Shown here piece by piece: positions 19,889-21,049 of a stretch of 21,049 nt of DNA. The DNA comes from Pyrrhoderma lamaoense (taxonomy: Eukaryota > Basidiomycota > Agaricomycetes > Hymenochaetales > Hymenochaetaceae), in contig NBAZ01000067.1 of assembly GCA_002794735.1 (NCBI GenBank), positions 1-21,049 of the forward strand. The letters are read 5' to 3'. How positions within the stretch are numbered: position 1 is the stretch's first letter; every line of letters starts with the position of its first letter. The notes under the pieces are model-generated. The model was not told the DNA's origin. It was given only the letters and a program-made list of their open reading frames with translations, and did no database searches. The position numbers were made by a program, and so were the translations under genes.

Positions 19889-21049
19889 ATGCCTTCCATA
19901 TTCCAGCGTCATCCGCGCTACTCCCTTGTCTCCGGTTTCCTACTTCTAGCTACTTTCCTTCTACTTGCATCTCAGCATGCCCCACCTCCTCCACGATAGT
20001 CATCGAGACTTTTGATACTTCAAAGAACATCCTTCAGAACCGTCTCGACTATGCAGAACGCGTATACCAACGCGTTCTCGATGCTAGAAAGGGTCTCATC
20101 AAGAAATTTGGTCCGACGGTTGATAAACTCCAGATGTACGTTTCGGGCGCATCACAATCCTCCTCTTCCCCCCTTTTTTTGAATTTCAAACTGAGCTAAT
20201 TCAAATCTTCAATTTGCTTTTCTATAGGTTCCCTCCTGATGTGGAGCCATGGCCACCATACACTGTATGGGATTTCGTTCCTGCGGCTTACAACTGTCCA
20301 CACTCAGTTGAACGTATCGGTGCTCTCGGTGAATGGTGGTAAATGGGTTTGCGGTCTTGAACGAGTAGCTCAGAAACCGGACTGCGTCGTCTACTCCATC
20401 GGCATCAACCACGAATCATCCTTTGAAGCCGAACTCCTCTCTCGTACCTCTAGCTGCGAAGTATGGGGTTACGACTTCTCGTATCCGAATTCGGTCCAGA
20501 AGTCCAGAACGAGCCTTCTCTCCTCCGCCGTGCCCACTTCTCTCATTCGGTCTTGCAGGCACAGATGCTCATGCCCACAGGACGATCCAAAGATGTACAC
20601 TCTCGCATCTCTCATGAAACGTAACGGGCACGCACACATCGATATCCTCAAAATCGACATTGAAGTTGGGAATTCGAAACCCTCAAGTCTCTCATCCAGC
20701 CATACCTCGAATCAGGCCAACCTCTTCCATTCGCTCAGCTACAACTAGAAGTACACGTCTGGGGTAAGAAGTTCCCCGAGTTCCTCAAATGGTGGAGATG
20801 CTTGAAGAGGCCGGTTTACGCCCGTTCTGGACGGAGCCCAATCTTGTTTACCAAAACTATAAACAGACAGGGTTCTGCAGATCTTGCAGAGTACTCGTTC
20901 CTCAATATTCGTGGGGATAACATCTTTATCTCTGATCGGGAGTACTATCGTCCCCGCGGACCCGCTCACAACGAATTTGATTACTTTATTTTCTCGAAGA
21001 GTTACCAACAACTTCAAAGGGTCCCGCTCTTAATTTCTCCCTTTCTTTC
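19889..21049 (+). pseudogene. Methyltransf_22-type protein with signal anchor; frame broken by single-base indels
   Basis: The start at 19889 gives MPSIFQRHPRYSLVSGFLLL, continuing with a hydrophobic run that looks like an N-terminal membrane anchor. After a 92-nt intron (20136-20227) the family pattern of METTL24/Methyltransf_22 proteins follows: VWDFVPAAYNCPHSVERIG, GGKWVCGLERVAQKPDCVVY, SSCEVWGYDF, DPKMYTLASLMKRNG, HIDILKIDIE, LQLEVHVWGKKFPEF, RPFWTEPNLVYQN and EYSFLNIRGDNIF. Such proteins are putative SAM-dependent methyltransferases with unknown substrate. The reading frame changes about eight times, near 19990, 20332, 20480, 20546, 20579, 20665, 20795 and 20873. Each change is explained by one missing or extra base. 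No stop is reached in the last frame, so the 3' end probably lies beyond the window. It is either a young pseudogene or an intact gene with sequencing errors. Confidence 0.7.

Noticed and set aside
20209..21017. Minus-strand frames at 20209-20412, 20469-20660 and 20745-21017
   Set aside because: They are antisense to the methyltransferase coding region, where the plus strand carries clear family motifs.

Overview
The window looks like nuclear DNA of a filamentous basidiomycete, most likely an Agaricomycete. Genes are cut by many 47-77 nt GT-AG introns, several exons are only 13-30 nt, and the recognisable families (DUF6533 membrane proteins, a giant TRANK1-like UvrD/TPR helicase, a Methyltransf_22-type protein) are typical of that class. 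I cannot name the genus. No rRNA, tRNA, CRISPR or bacterial-type operon was seen.

Region 1 (1-6285) is a long inverted-repeat structure. Two 1482-bp arms (1-1482 and 4804-6285) of equal length, identical wherever I compared them, flank a 3321-bp core. Each arm carries the same 5' half of a DUF6533 membrane-protein gene, and the arm boundary cuts this gene in mid-frame, so the two copies get different short tails. The core holds two unrecognised ORFs on the minus strand (2684-3412 and 4057-4770), an array of TGTGGCAC octamers and a cluster of CCCTGA motifs. No transposase or reverse transcriptase was recognised. The left arm reaches base 1, so its outer end is not known.

Region 2 (about 6288-15406) is one large plus-strand gene that I could splice by eye into about 38 exons. 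It encodes a TRANK1-like protein of about 2,200 residues: a fungal N-terminal region, a superfamily 1 (UvrD-like) helicase core with all expected motifs, a TPR-like helical region, a CCCH-like cysteine cluster and a long C-terminal part. Its first recognisable codons begin three bases after the inverted repeat ends. Two likely frame slips near the 3' end both lie at runs of A.

Region 3 (15407-19888) is mostly non-coding. It has a GC-richer stretch with small palindromes (about 15.72-16.42 kb), the C-terminal half of another DUF6533-type gene (about 17.09-18.14 kb, apparently broken by a stop codon), and an unassigned exon pair (18627-18854). It ends in a promoter-like region with a TATA motif and a pyrimidine tract.

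Region 4 (19889-21049) is a Methyltransf_22-type gene with an N-terminal signal anchor. The protein family can be read through the whole stretch, but the frame is interrupted by about eight single-base indels and no nonsense substitution was noticed. That pattern suggests either a very young pseudogene or residual sequencing error at a contig end.

No pathway links the genes. The layout is that of an accessory, repeat-rich region (expanded helicase and DUF6533 families, a long inverted repeat) joined to more ordinary sequence at the right-hand end.
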